The position numbers and the translations under genes were made by a program. Shown in pieces: positions 1 through 8,080 of a stretch of DNA of 64,000 nucleotides. The notes beneath the pieces were generated by a model that was not told where the DNA came from, ran no database searches, and saw nothing but the letters and a program-made list of their open reading frames with translations. The DNA is taken from contig NZ_NQKQ01000006.1 in the NCBI RefSeq assembly GCF_002269505.1, positions 124,001 through 188,000 of the forward strand, given 5' to 3'. How positions within the stretch are numbered: the stretch's first letter is position 1; each line of letters begins with the position of its first letter. This stretch comes from Pseudomonas fragi (GTDB taxonomy: Bacteria > Pseudomonadota > Gammaproteobacteria > Pseudomonadales > Pseudomonadaceae).

Positions 1-422
1 AACTGGCAGCACAGATTGGAGTACAAGCGGTGGTCGTTGATGCGCTGCAATCTGTGCAACGACGGTTGGTGCATGCTGGCGGCCCAGAAGGCCAGCCAGG
101 TTTTCATTGCCGGGCCATTGACCTGGCTGGCGTCGAAGTTGCCTTCAACGATCACCTGCAAGTGAGCCCGCGGGCTGTCGTCGGCCAGCGCTTGGCGGCG
201 CTCGGTGACGTTATCGATCAAGACATTCATCAAGTACCGCATGGTGGCGGCAATCAGACCGTTCTTGTCTTTGAAGTAGTGACTGATGATGCCGTTGGAC
301 ACACCGGCCAGACGGGCAATCAGCGCAATGCTGGCATCTGCCATCCCGACCTGGTCGACAGCCGTCAATGTGGCTTCGATCAACTGCTGGCGGCGTATGG
401 GTTGCATACCGACCTTGGGCAT
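1..422 (-). CDS. betI: BetI, TetR-family choline-sensing repressor (3' end cut by window edge)
   Basis: About 140 residues are visible, read on the minus strand from an ATG at 422 with a good AAGGAG ribosome site just upstream. The start ([18 protein letters not shown]) and the TetR helix-turn-helix that follows ([21 protein letters not shown], about residues 38-57) are typical of BetI. In the family BetI represses betIBA and betT and releases DNA when choline binds. The gene is divergent from betT, and a perfect palindrome matching a BetI operator lies between them. The C-terminal ligand/dimer domain runs off the left edge, where betB and betA would be expected. Identification is strong from sequence and context. 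Confidence 0.93.
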   Translation of the reverse strand, partial: MPKVGMQPIRRQQLIEATLTAVDQVGMADASIALIARLAGVSNGIISHYFKDKNGLIAATMRYLMNVLIDNVTERRQALADDSPRAHLQVIVEGNFDASQVNGPAMKTWLAFWAASMHQPSLHRLQRINDHRLYSNLCCQ

Positions 423-490
423 TTCGCAAATCTCCTTGGGCCGGCGAGCAGTGCAAAAACATCACTGAACGGCAGCCAGTCTATTTTGTT

Positions 491-510
491 TTGATTGAAC
501 GTTCAATCAA
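491..510. promoter_or_regulatory. BetI operator palindrome
   Basis: TTGATTGAACGTTCAATCAA is a perfect 20-bp palindrome in the divergent betI-betT gap, about 70 bases upstream of betI. BetI operators are palindromes built around a GAACGTTC-type core, so this is very probably the autoregulatory site. It is well placed to control betI, and its distance from betT (about 330 bases) leaves open whether it controls betT too. Confidence 0.8.
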
Positions 511-841
511 CAAAGAATAAGCTCTGCGACAAATCGTCGCGATTTATGTCGTTTTCCTACGCATGAATGGCGCAAATCGACACGGTAAATTCCCATGGAA
601 CCCAAGCAGAAGCAGGCTTTCGCAGGCGCTGACGGGAGATCCAAACAGGCACAACGCATCAGACCACGCGGGGCAGCCCTTGATTTCAAGGGGACGCACA
701 CAGGTTTTGAACGCGGTCTGGGCGGGTCCGGTTTTTTAGCGGTGTCTTTATATCACTCGACCGTTGGTCGCTATCTAGGCGAATGGTCGTGTGGTGCGTT
801 GCCTTAAGTCCTTGTCTCGCACTCCCTGGAGCACCCGTGCA
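511..841. other. betT upstream region without a gene
   Basis: This stretch, part of a 419-base non-coding gap, holds the betT leader. The small open frames in it (for example one starting at 595) lack ribosome sites and family resemblance. The only clear signal is the motif at 766-786, annotated separately. Confidence 0.5.
766..786 (+). promoter_or_regulatory. Betaine-regulon-type motif upstream of betT
   Basis: GGTCGCTATCTAGGCGAATG followed by G is nearly identical to 6212-6231 in the cbcX-sdaB gap, differing by a one-base insertion and one substitution. It lies about 56 bases before the betT start. This may be the site of an AraC-type regulator such as GbdR, or a shared promoter element. 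The assignment is inferred from the similarity alone. Confidence 0.4.
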
Positions 842-2851
842 ATGAGTTCTGCCTCTCTTATAAAGACCCCACCGCAAAAGGTGACGGTCAACGGTTGGGT
901 GTTTTACACCTCCACTGCCTTGATACTTTTGTTGACTGCCATTCTGATCATCGCCCCCGAAGAAGCGGGCCGCATTCTGGGTATTGCCCAGGAATGGCTG
1001 TCGCGCAGCTTCGGCTGGTACTACATGGTGGTGATTGCCGCTTACCTGATCTTTGTGGTCGGTCTGGCGTTTTCGTCTTACGGCAAACTGAAACTGGGCA
1101 CCAAGCAGGACACCCCGGATTTCAGCTATGGAGCCTGGGCCGGAATGCTGTTTTCGTCCGGCATCGGTATTTCGCTGCTGTACTTCGGCGCATCCGAGCC
1201 GCTGGATCACTACTTCAACCCGCCTGAAGGCGTGTCGGGCAGCCATGAAGCGGCGCGTCAGGCGTTGCAACTGACGTTCCTGCACTGGGGCCTGCATGGA
1301 TGGGCGATTTATGCGCTGGTCGGTCTGGCCGTGGCCTATTTTGCCTACCGTCACAACCAACCGCTGGCGCTGCGATCGGCGCTGTATCCGTTGATGGGCG
1401 AGCGCTGGGTCAAAGGTGCTGCGGGCCATGCGGTGGACGGCTTCGGCATGTTCGTGACGCTGCTGGGTCTGGTTACCAACCTGGGCATTGGTTCGATGCA
1501 AGTGTCGTCGGGGCTTGAGAACCTGTTCGGCATGGAGCACAGCAACACCAACCTGCTTATCGTGATTATCGTGATGAGCACCGTGGCAACCATCGCTGCC
1601 GTATCGGGCGTTGAAAACGGTATCCGCCGACTGTCCAACCTGAACATTATCCTGTTCAGTGGCCTGCTGATTTTCGTGTTGTTGTTCGGGCCTACCTTGC
1701 ACCTGCTCAATGGCTTTGTGCAAAACACCGGCGATTACCTCAACGGTATCGTGATGAAAACCTTCGACCTGTACGTGTACGAAGGCGACAACAAGAAAAC
1801 CGAAGGCTGGCTGGGCTTGTGGACTTTGTTCTACTGGGCCTGGTGGATTTCCTGGGCCCCATTCGTAGGGATGTTTATCGCACGTATTTCCCGTGGTCGT
1901 ACGGTGCGTGAACTGGTGGCGGGCGTGCTGCTGATTCCGTTGGGCTTCACCCTGGCCTGGTTGTCGATCTTCGGTAACTCGGCGCTGGACCTGGTGGTTA
2001 ACCACGGTGCCGTGGAGCTGGGCAAAACGGCGCTTGAGCAGCCGTCGATGGCTATTTACCAACTGCTTGAGCACTACCCGGCGTCGAAAATTGTGATCGG
2101 CGTGTCGATCTTTGTCGGTTTTGTATTGTTCCTGACCCCGGCGGACTCGGGTGCCGTGATGATGGCCAACCTTTCTTGCAAAGGTGGCGACGTGGATGAG
2201 GATGCACCGCACTGGCTGCGGATTTTCTGGTCGGCGGTGATCACACTGGTAACCATCGGTCTGTTGTTTGCCGGTAACTTCGCCGCCATGCAAACCATGG
2301 TGGTGCTGGCAGGCCTGCCGTTCTCGGTGGTGTTGGTGCTGTTTATGTTCGGCCTGCACAAGGCAATGCGTCAGGACACCCTGGTCGAACAGGAGCAAGC
2401 AGAACTGGCTGCCCGAGGCCGTCGTGGTTTCAGCGAGCGTTTGACTGCACAAGACCTGCAACCGACTCAAGCGGTGGTGCAGCGCTTTATGGACAAGCGT
2501 GTGACCCCGGCACTGGAAGACGCTGCGGCACAACTGCGCAGCCAGGGCCTGGACGTGCAAACCCTGCTGGGCAGCGCCAAGCGTTGCATGGGCCTGCGGG
2601 TGGAGATGGAAGAAGGCAACCCGTTTGTCTACGAAGTCAGCCTGGACGGCTATCTGGCTGCACCGAGCGAGTCGGAACAGGACGCCAGCAACGCTGATGA
2701 AGTGCGCAGTCGTTATTACCGGGCCGAGGTGTACCTGCACAACGGCAACCAGGAGTACGACCTGATGGGCTTCACCCAGGAGCAAATCAGCCGTGATGTG
2801 CTCGATCAGTTTGAAAGCCATCGCCAACTCCTTGGCCGTGTTTATAGCTAA
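842..2851 (+). CDS. betT: BetT, BCCT-family choline transporter
   Basis: This 669-residue inner-membrane secondary carrier imports choline with proton or sodium coupling. The start at 842 (MSSASLIKTPPQ) is preferred over an upstream GTG because it has a GGAG site and avoids an atypical 17-residue extension. Twelve hydrophobic segments fill roughly residues 15-510. The BCCT tryptophan-rich stretch (FYWAWWISWAPFVGMFIARIS) lies about two thirds through that region. A soluble C-terminal tail of about 150 residues follows, as in osmosensing long-form BetT proteins. The gene is divergent from betI, which fits choline rather than betaine or carnitine as substrate. It is the counterpart of P. aeruginosa betT1. 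Confidence 0.93.
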   Translation: MSSASLIKTPPQKVTVNGWVFYTSTALILLLTAILIIAPEEAGRILGIAQEWLSRSFGWYYMVVIAAYLIFVVGLAFSSYGKLKLGTKQDTPDFSYGAWAGMLFSSGIGISLLYFGASEPLDHYFNPPEGVSGSHEAARQALQLTFLHWGLHGWAIYALVGLAVAYFAYRHNQPLALRSALYPLMGERWVKGAAGHAVDGFGMFVTLLGLVTNLGIGSMQVSSGLENLFGMEHSNTNLLIVIIVMSTVATIAAVSGVENGIRRLSNLNIILFSGLLIFVLLFGPTLHLLNGFVQNTGDYLNGIVMKTFDLYVYEGDNKKTEGWLGLWTLFYWAWWISWAPFVGMFIARISRGRTVRELVAGVLLIPLGFTLAWLSIFGNSALDLVVNHGAVELGKTALEQPSMAIYQLLEHYPASKIVIGVSIFVGFVLFLTPADSGAVMMANLSCKGGDVDEDAPHWLRIFWSAVITLVTIGLLFAGNFAAMQTMVVLAGLPFSVVLVLFMFGLHKAMRQDTLVEQEQAELAARGRRGFSERLTAQDLQPTQAVVQRFMDKRVTPALEDAAAQLRSQGLDVQTLLGSAKRCMGLRVEMEEGNPFVYEVSLDGYLAAPSESEQDASNADEVRSRYYRAEVYLHNGNQEYDLMGFTQEQISRDVLDQFESHRQLLGRVYS

Positions 2852-2863
2852 GTGCTGCAAAAG

Positions 2864-2970
2864 CCCCTCTCCCTAACCCTCTCCCGGAGGGAGAGGGGAC
2901 TGACCGCATGCTGACTCAATATCTCCACAAGTCAGCTCCCTCTCCCTTTGGGAGAGGGTTGGGGTGAGGG
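2864..2970. repeat. Paired C-rich REP element (CCCTCTCCC/GGGAGAGGG type)
   Basis: Two palindromic units (CCCTCTCCC-GGAGG-GAGAGGG and CCCTCTCCC-TTTG-GGAGAGGG) flank a spacer of about 40 bases. The spacer closely matches the one at 18896-19001. The element sits between the convergent betT and cbcV genes, where its hairpins could also act as a bidirectional terminator. Confidence 0.8.
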
Positions 2971-2976
2971 TAATGC

Positions 2977-4155
2977 CTACCCCAGATTCTTGCCCAGCAA
3001 CGCGTGATACAGCTCTGTATCGCCCAGTATCCCCACCACTTTGTGATTGTCGTGCAGCACCAGTTTGTTGCCGGTCTGGTAGCGGATCTGGAGTGCATCG
3101 CGCATGCCGATGCCACTGTCTACCAGCGTGGGCCCACGCCCCAGGCCTTCTACCGCCTGGCCGGTTTTCCAGTGTTGCAGGTCCACGACGCTGGCGCCCT
3201 GGCGCACACCCTTGATGGTGTTGCCCTCGGCCAGGTCAATCCACGAGTCATCCCCCGGGTCGATACACACCGAACCGTTGATGCGTTTGCAGTTGTCCAG
3301 TGTGCGCATCAGGCTGCGCCCGCACAGCACGTTGAGCGGGTTGGTGTGGGCCACAAAGGTGCGTACATAGTCGTCGGCAGGGTTGAGCACAATTTCTTCG
3401 GGCTTGCTGTACTGCACGATCTTGCCGTCTTTCATGATCGCAATGCGGCTTCCCAGCTTGAGCGCTTCGTCCAGATCATGGCTGACAAATACAATGGTCT
3501 TGTTCAGCTTGTGTTGCAGTTCCAGCAACTCGTCTTGAAGGCCCTGGCGGATCAACGGGTCCAGCGCCGAGAAGGGTTCATCCATCAGCAGGATATCGGC
3601 GTCCATCGCCAGCGCCCGCGCCAGGCCAACCCGCTGCTGCATACCGCCACTCAGCTCATCGGGCTTTTTATTGCGCCATTGGGTCAGGCCCACCAACTCA
3701 AGTTTTTCATCCACCAGCGTGCGGCGTTCTTTCTCGGGGCGGCCCTGCATCTCCAGGCCAAAGCTGATGTTTTCGCGCACCGTCAGCCAGGGCATCAGGG
3801 CGAACTTTTGAAACACCATGGCGATGCGTTTGGTGCGCATCATCTTCAGTTCGGCGGGGGTGCACGAGGCGATGTCGATCTGTTTGCCTTCGTGCTCTAC
3901 ATACAACTGGCCACGGCTGACCGTATTGAGCCCGTTGATGCAACGCAGCAGGCTGGACTTGCCAGAACCTGACAGCCCCATCAGTACGCAGATTTCACCT
4001 TTGTCGATGTCCAGGCTGGCTTTTTCAACGCCGACAATCTGCCCGGTTTTTTTCAGGATCTGATCCCGCGACAGGCCTTGATCCAGCAGGCTGAGCGCTT
4101 CACGCGGGTCTTTAGCGAAGATCACGTCCACATTATCGAAACGAATAATACTCAT
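2977..4155 (-). CDS. cbcV: CbcV, ATP-binding subunit of the choline/betaine/carnitine ABC transporter
   Basis: A 392-residue ProV-type ATPase that powers uptake through CbcW. Walker A (GLSGSGKS) is at residues 60-67, the signature LSGGMQQR at 168-175 and Walker B (ILLMDEP) at 188-194. About 115 residues follow the nucleotide-binding domain and resemble the CBS-containing tail of osmoprotectant ATPases. Its start overlaps the cbcW stop by four bases (ATGA), so the two are translationally coupled in a cbcX-cbcW-cbcV operon. In P. aeruginosa this core serves several binding proteins, and the window holds both CbcX and CaiX but only one core. Identification is strong. Confidence 0.92.
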   Translation of the reverse strand: MSIIRFDNVDVIFAKDPREALSLLDQGLSRDQILKKTGQIVGVEKASLDIDKGEICVLMGLSGSGKSSLLRCINGLNTVSRGQLYVEHEGKQIDIASCTPAELKMMRTKRIAMVFQKFALMPWLTVRENISFGLEMQGRPEKERRTLVDEKLELVGLTQWRNKKPDELSGGMQQRVGLARALAMDADILLMDEPFSALDPLIRQGLQDELLELQHKLNKTIVFVSHDLDEALKLGSRIAIMKDGKIVQYSKPEEIVLNPADDYVRTFVAHTNPLNVLCGRSLMRTLDNCKRINGSVCIDPGDDSWIDLAEGNTIKGVRQGASVVDLQHWKTGQAVEGLGRGPTLVDSGIGMRDALQIRYQTGNKLVLHDNHKVVGILGDTELYHALLGKNLG

Positions 4156-4997
4156 GCGTCGGCTCCCGCTTTGGCGTCCGGCTGCTTGCAGATACGGTCG
4201 AGCATGATGGCCAGCAGCACGATCGCCAGCCCGGCTTCAAAGCCCAATGCGATATCGGCGGTGTTCAGTGCGTTGACCACCGGTTTGCCCAGGCCATCGG
4301 CACCCACCAGCGCAGCAATCACCACCATCGACAGCGACAGCATGATGCACTGGGTAATCCCGGCGGCGATGCTCGGCATGGCGTGGGGTAGCTCGATACG
4401 GGTGAGTAACTGGCGCCGCGAACAGCCAAACGCCTTGCCCGCATCGAGCAGCTCATGGGGGACGTCACGAATGCCCAGGTAGGTGAGGCGGATCGGCGCG
4501 GCAATGGCAAACACCACTGTGGAGATAAGCCCCGGCACCACGCCCAGACCGAACAGGGTCAGGGTCGGGATCAGGTAAACGAAGGTAGGAACGGTCTGCA
4601 TCAGGTCGAGCACCGGACGCATAAATGTGTAGAACATGGGTTTGTGGGCCGCGAGGATTCCCAGCGGTACGCCGATAATCACGCATACAAACGTGGCGAA
4701 CAGCACCTGGGCCAGGGTTTCCATGGTCTCTTGCCAGTAACCCAGGTTGAGGATCAGCAGAAACGACAGCGCCACAAAAACCGTGAGCCCCCACTTGCGC
4801 TGGATAAAGTGGGCGAGCAGGGCAATCAGCCCGATAAACACAAAGGGGTTGAACCAGGTCAGCGCAAAGGTCACGGCGTGGATCATGGCTTCCAGTGTGC
4901 TGGCGATGGCATCGAAAATGCTGGCGCCGTGCTGGGTCAGCCATTCGACGAAGCGTGCGATGTAATCACCCAGAGGGATTTTTTGATCAATCAGCAT
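4152..4997 (-). CDS. cbcW: CbcW, permease subunit of the choline/betaine/carnitine ABC transporter
   Basis: A ProW-type inner-membrane permease of 281 residues. Several hydrophobic segments are visible, including residues in the 50s-100s and around 130-260. The binding-protein-dependent transport loop (DAGKAFGCSRRQLLTRIELP) is the EAA-type motif that contacts CbcV. The start at 4997 (MLIDQKIPLG) matches the family and has a weak GGA upstream. An ATG 18 bases earlier (5015) has no ribosome site and is less likely. The gene lies between cbcX and cbcV in one minus-strand operon and overlaps cbcV by four bases. Confidence 0.9.
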   Translation of the reverse strand: MLIDQKIPLGDYIARFVEWLTQHGASIFDAIASTLEAMIHAVTFALTWFNPFVFIGLIALLAHFIQRKWGLTVFVALSFLLILNLGYWQETMETLAQVLFATFVCVIIGVPLGILAAHKPMFYTFMRPVLDLMQTVPTFVYLIPTLTLFGLGVVPGLISTVVFAIAAPIRLTYLGIRDVPHELLDAGKAFGCSRRQLLTRIELPHAMPSIAAGITQCIMLSLSMVVIAALVGADGLGKPVVNALNTADIALGFEAGLAIVLLAIMLDRICKQPDAKAGADA

Positions 4998-5065
4998 GGT
5001 AGTGAACGTCCGCATGCAGGGGAATTGAAACGGAGCCGGGTGCAGTTACCGCCCGGCGCCCGCGA

Positions 5066-6013
5066 TTACTTCGCAAGGCTGGCTTTAACGGCCTCAAGCC
5101 CCGGTTTGCCATCCACCGTGGTGACGCCTGCCAGCCAGGTTTCGAGCACTTGTGGATTCTGTTTGAGCCAGGCTTTGGCGGCCGCGTCGGGTTTGATCTT
5201 GTCGTCCAGCACCTTGCCCATCAGGGTGCTTTCCATGTCGAGGGTAAACACCAGGTTTTTCAGCAACTGGCCGACGTTGCTGCATTGCTCGGAGTAGCCC
5301 TTGCGGGTGTTGGTGTAGATGGTTGCCTGGCCATAATTGGGGCCGAAGAATTCGTCGCCGCCGGTGAGGTATTTCATTTTGAAGCGGGTGTTCATCGGGT
5401 GCGGTTCCCAGCCCAGGAACACCACGTCGGTGCCACGGCGCTGGGCGCGATCGACCTGCGACAGCATCCCCGCTTCGCTGGACTCCACGACTTTGAAGCC
5501 GGCGTCCTTCAGGCCGAAGGCGTTTTTGTCGATCATGGTCTGGATCATGCGGTTGCCGTCGTTGCCCGGCTCGATGCCGTAGATCTTGCCGTCCAGCTCC
5601 TTTTTGAACTTGGGCAGGTCGGAGAAGTCTTTGAGGCCCTTGTCATAGAGCGCTTGGGGTACGGCCAGGGTGTATTTGGCGTTTTCCAGATTGGCGCGCA
5701 CGGTCTCGACGGTGCCTGCGTCGCGGTAGGCCTTGATGTCGTTTTCCATGGTCGGCATCCAGTTGCCCAGAAACACGTCCATGTTCTTGCCATCGGCCAG
5801 CGACTTGTAGGTAACCGGGACGGAAATCATGGTGGTTTTGGTTTTGTAGCCGAGGCCCTTGAGCACTTCGCTGGTAACGGCAGTGGTGACGGTAATGTCG
5901 GTCCAGCCGACATCCGAGAAATTGACGGTGCTGCATTGCTCCGGTTCTGCTGCCTGGGTGATGACGGGCAGACTCAGCAATGCAGCCAACAACAACGATG
6001 AGGAATGTGTCAT
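5066..6013 (-). CDS. cbcX: CbcX, periplasmic choline/betaine-binding protein
   Basis: A 315-residue substrate-binding protein of the OpuAC/ProX type. A signal peptide is visible (MTHSSSLLLAALLSLPVITQAAEP, cleavage after AxA near residue 22). The start at 6013 has an AGGAG site; a longer frame adds 17 residues read from a palindromic leader and is rejected. It is related to CaiX at 12160: both share the motifs KIYGIEPG, VESSEAGMLS and WxPHPMN. The aromatic-rich sites (GWTDI, LGNWMP, GWEPHP) fit a trimethylammonium cage. It is the first gene of the cbcXWV operon. Choline versus betaine preference cannot be read from sequence. Confidence 0.9.
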   Translation of the reverse strand: MTHSSSLLLAALLSLPVITQAAEPEQCSTVNFSDVGWTDITVTTAVTSEVLKGLGYKTKTTMISVPVTYKSLADGKNMDVFLGNWMPTMENDIKAYRDAGTVETVRANLENAKYTLAVPQALYDKGLKDFSDLPKFKKELDGKIYGIEPGNDGNRMIQTMIDKNAFGLKDAGFKVVESSEAGMLSQVDRAQRRGTDVVFLGWEPHPMNTRFKMKYLTGGDEFFGPNYGQATIYTNTRKGYSEQCSNVGQLLKNLVFTLDMESTLMGKVLDDKIKPDAAAKAWLKQNPQVLETWLAGVTTVDGKPGLEAVKASLAK

Positions 6014-6038
6014 GGAACGACTCCTGTGTGTCCGGGTT

Positions 6039-6062
6039 GCGGTTTTTCGATCGAAAAGCCGC
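6039..6062. promoter_or_regulatory. 24-bp near-perfect palindrome in the cbcX leader
   Basis: GCGGTTTTTCGA|TCGAAAAGCCGC matches its own reverse complement at 11 of 12 positions per arm. It lies 26-49 bases upstream of the cbcX start, on the cbcX side of the divergent gap. It could be an operator or a hairpin in the cbcX 5' leader. No function is known to me. Confidence 0.55.
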
Positions 6063-6190
6063 ACGTATCAGTTGCAGTTGGGCGATGCCTGGCGGGCGTA
6101 TTGCCAGCGCATCTTGCAATCGAGTCAGGACTGATCATGTAACAGCGAAAATCAAACGCCTACAGGGGGCGTCGCAACCAGTACAGGCAG

Positions 6191-6231
6191 GGTCGTATCT
6201 GATACCTGCGAGGTCGTATCTAGACGAATGG
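6191..6231. promoter_or_regulatory. Direct repeats GGTCGTATCT, 21 bp apart, in the cbcX-sdaB gap
   Basis: GGTCGTATCT occurs at 6191-6200 and again at 6212-6221, exactly two helical turns apart. This is the usual arrangement of AraC-family half-sites. The second copy continues as TAGACGAATGG and matches the betT upstream motif at 766-786. A weaker third copy (GGTCGTAGCT) begins at 6292. GbdR, encoded nearby, is the natural candidate, since cbcX and sdaB belong to its known regulon. This assignment is inference. The rest of the 350-base gap holds no gene. Confidence 0.5.
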
Positions 6232-6363
6232 GGCCTGAAAACTGCCTTTTTCATGCCTATAAAACGCCTGGGGCGCTGGCAGGCAAAGGCGGGTCGTAGC
6301 TGGACGTTTTCGCCCCTGGCAAACACCCCATGATGCAGGTATTCACCCCCGAGGTTCGTGCTC

Positions 6364-7740
6364 ATGGCTATCAGCGTGTTTGACCTGTTCAAGATCGGTA
6401 TCGGCCCTTCCAGCTCCCATACCGTGGGCCCGATGCGGGCGGCTGCGCTGTTTGTTCAGGGCTTGCGTGAGCGCGACCAGTTGCAACAGGTAAGCCGCAT
6501 CGAGGTGCAGCTGTATGGTTCGCTGTCGGCCACTGGCATTGGCCATGGCAGTGACAACGCGGTCATCATGGGTTTGATGGGGGAATGGCCCGACGCGATT
6601 GACCCTTCCTGCATTGGTTCGCGTATTGCACAGCTGCGCGAAACCCGCACCCTGTTACTCGACGGCCATCTGCCGATTCCGTTTGAGTGGTCGCAGGACA
6701 TGCGCCTGATTGACGAGAACCTGGCGTTTCATCCCAATGCCATGACTTTGGTAGCGTACAGCGGGCACGGCATATTGCATGGCGATACCTACTACTCGGT
6801 AGGCGGTGGCTTTGTAGTGGATGCGGCGCAAGCGGCCAGTGGCGTACTGGACATGGATCGCACTGAATTGCCTTACGATTTCAATAGTGCTGTCGAGCTG
6901 CTTGATCTGTGTCGCACACACCACCTGAGCGTGGCGGCCTTGATGATGGCCAACGAACGCATCTGGCGCAGCGAAGATGAAATCCGCTGCGGTCTGATCA
7001 AGCTTTGGCGCGCCATGCAAGATTGCGTGGAGCAAGGCCTGAAACATGAAGGCATCCTGCCCGGCGGCCTCAATGTGCGCCGGCGTGCGGCGCGCCTGCA
7101 CCGCAGCCTGCAGGAACTGGGCAAACCCAATGTGATCGGCTCGACCTTGAGCGCGATGGAATGGGTCAATCTGTTCGCCCTGGCGGTCAACGAAGAAAAC
7201 GCAGCCGGCGGGCGCATGGTCACGGCACCCACCAATGGTGCGGCGGGGATCATCCCGGCCGTGCTGCACTACTTTATGAAATTCAGCGATGAAGTCAGCG
7301 AAGCCCATGTGGTCGACTACCTGCTGAGCGCGGCGGCGATCGGTATTTTGTGCAAGAAGAATGCGTCGATTTCCGGGGCTGAGGTGGGTTGTCAGGGCGA
7401 AGTCGGCTCGGCCTGTGCGATGGCGGCAGCGGGGCTGGCGCAAATCCTCGGGGCCACCCCGGAGCAACTGTGCAACGCCGCTGAAATTGGCCTGGAGCAC
7501 AATTTGGGTTTGACTTGCGACCCGGTGGGCGGACTGGTGCAAGTGCCATGCATCGAGCGTAATGCCATTGCAGCGGTCAAGGCGATCAACGCAGCGCAGA
7601 TGGCCTTGCGTGGCGATGGCCAGCACTTTATCTCTCTGGACCGGGTGATCCGCACCATGCGCGACACCGGTGCCGACATGCACGACAAATACAAGGAAAC
7701 CTCGCGCGGCGGCCTGGCGGTCAGCGCGGTGGAATGCTGA
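6364..7740 (+). CDS. sdaB: L-serine dehydratase (iron-sulfur type)
   Basis: This 458-residue enzyme deaminates L-serine to pyruvate and ammonia, the exit point of the betaine-glycine-serine route encoded around it. The family N-terminus ([20 protein letters not shown]) fixes the start at 6364, with GAGG upstream; an ATG six bases earlier is less typical. Cysteines 343, 385 and 396 match the positions of the 4Fe-4S ligands in the E. coli enzymes. It is divergent from cbcX and upstream of gbdR, and the P. aeruginosa counterpart belongs to the GbdR regulon. Length is normal for single-chain SdaA/SdaB proteins. Confidence 0.94.
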   Translation: MAISVFDLFKIGIGPSSSHTVGPMRAAALFVQGLRERDQLQQVSRIEVQLYGSLSATGIGHGSDNAVIMGLMGEWPDAIDPSCIGSRIAQLRETRTLLLDGHLPIPFEWSQDMRLIDENLAFHPNAMTLVAYSGHGILHGDTYYSVGGGFVVDAAQAASGVLDMDRTELPYDFNSAVELLDLCRTHHLSVAALMMANERIWRSEDEIRCGLIKLWRAMQDCVEQGLKHEGILPGGLNVRRRAARLHRSLQELGKPNVIGSTLSAMEWVNLFALAVNEENAAGGRMVTAPTNGAAGIIPAVLHYFMKFSDEVSEAHVVDYLLSAAAIGILCKKNASISGAEVGCQGEVGSACAMAAAGLAQILGATPEQLCNAAEIGLEHNLGLTCDPVGGLVQVPCIERNAIAAVKAINAAQMALRGDGQHFISLDRVIRTMRDTGADMHDKYKETSRGGLAVSAVEC

Positions 7741-8080
7741 GCCTCAATCACCTGGGGTAGCGCTTTTTCAGCGCACACCGACCCGTTTTGGCGCACTCGT
7801 ACTTTAGGTGACATTCTGTAACCGAGCTGCTCCTACATCCTTCCCACAAGTGCTACCGATGTGCTCAACGGCGTCGGTCAGCACCTGTGTACCCGCGTTT
7901 AACCGGCGTTTTCCCATCAGCTGTCCAGACACATTGCGACGTCGTTTTCAGGCTTTGTTGAATAGCCATTCAAGTTTAGGCATGGCATTTGCGTTGTTAT
8001 CTTAAAGCCCCGTGAAACGAGGGTAATAACAAGAGCCTGCGCCTGAGGCCATCACCCGCTTTGTGTGAGGAGATACCGCG
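7741..8080. other. Non-coding gap between sdaB and gbdR
   Basis: This 340-base stretch probably contains the gbdR promoter. A small hairpin (GCGCT-TTTTC-AGCGC) lies just after sdaB, without a clear T-run. A 65-codon frame starting at 7808 has no ribosome site or recognisable product. Nothing else stands out. Confidence 0.5.

Noticed and set aside
595..807. A 70-codon leader gene before betT
   Set aside because: No ribosome site, no family, and low-complexity product; it lies in the betT control region.
686..2860. A 724-codon open frame antisense to betT
   Set aside because: Long antisense frames are common in GC-rich coding DNA. Its product is Gln/His-rich, without a domain, and mirrors betT exactly.
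7808..8005. A 65-codon gene between sdaB and gbdR
   Set aside because: No ribosome site or recognisable product; it lies in the probable gbdR promoter region.
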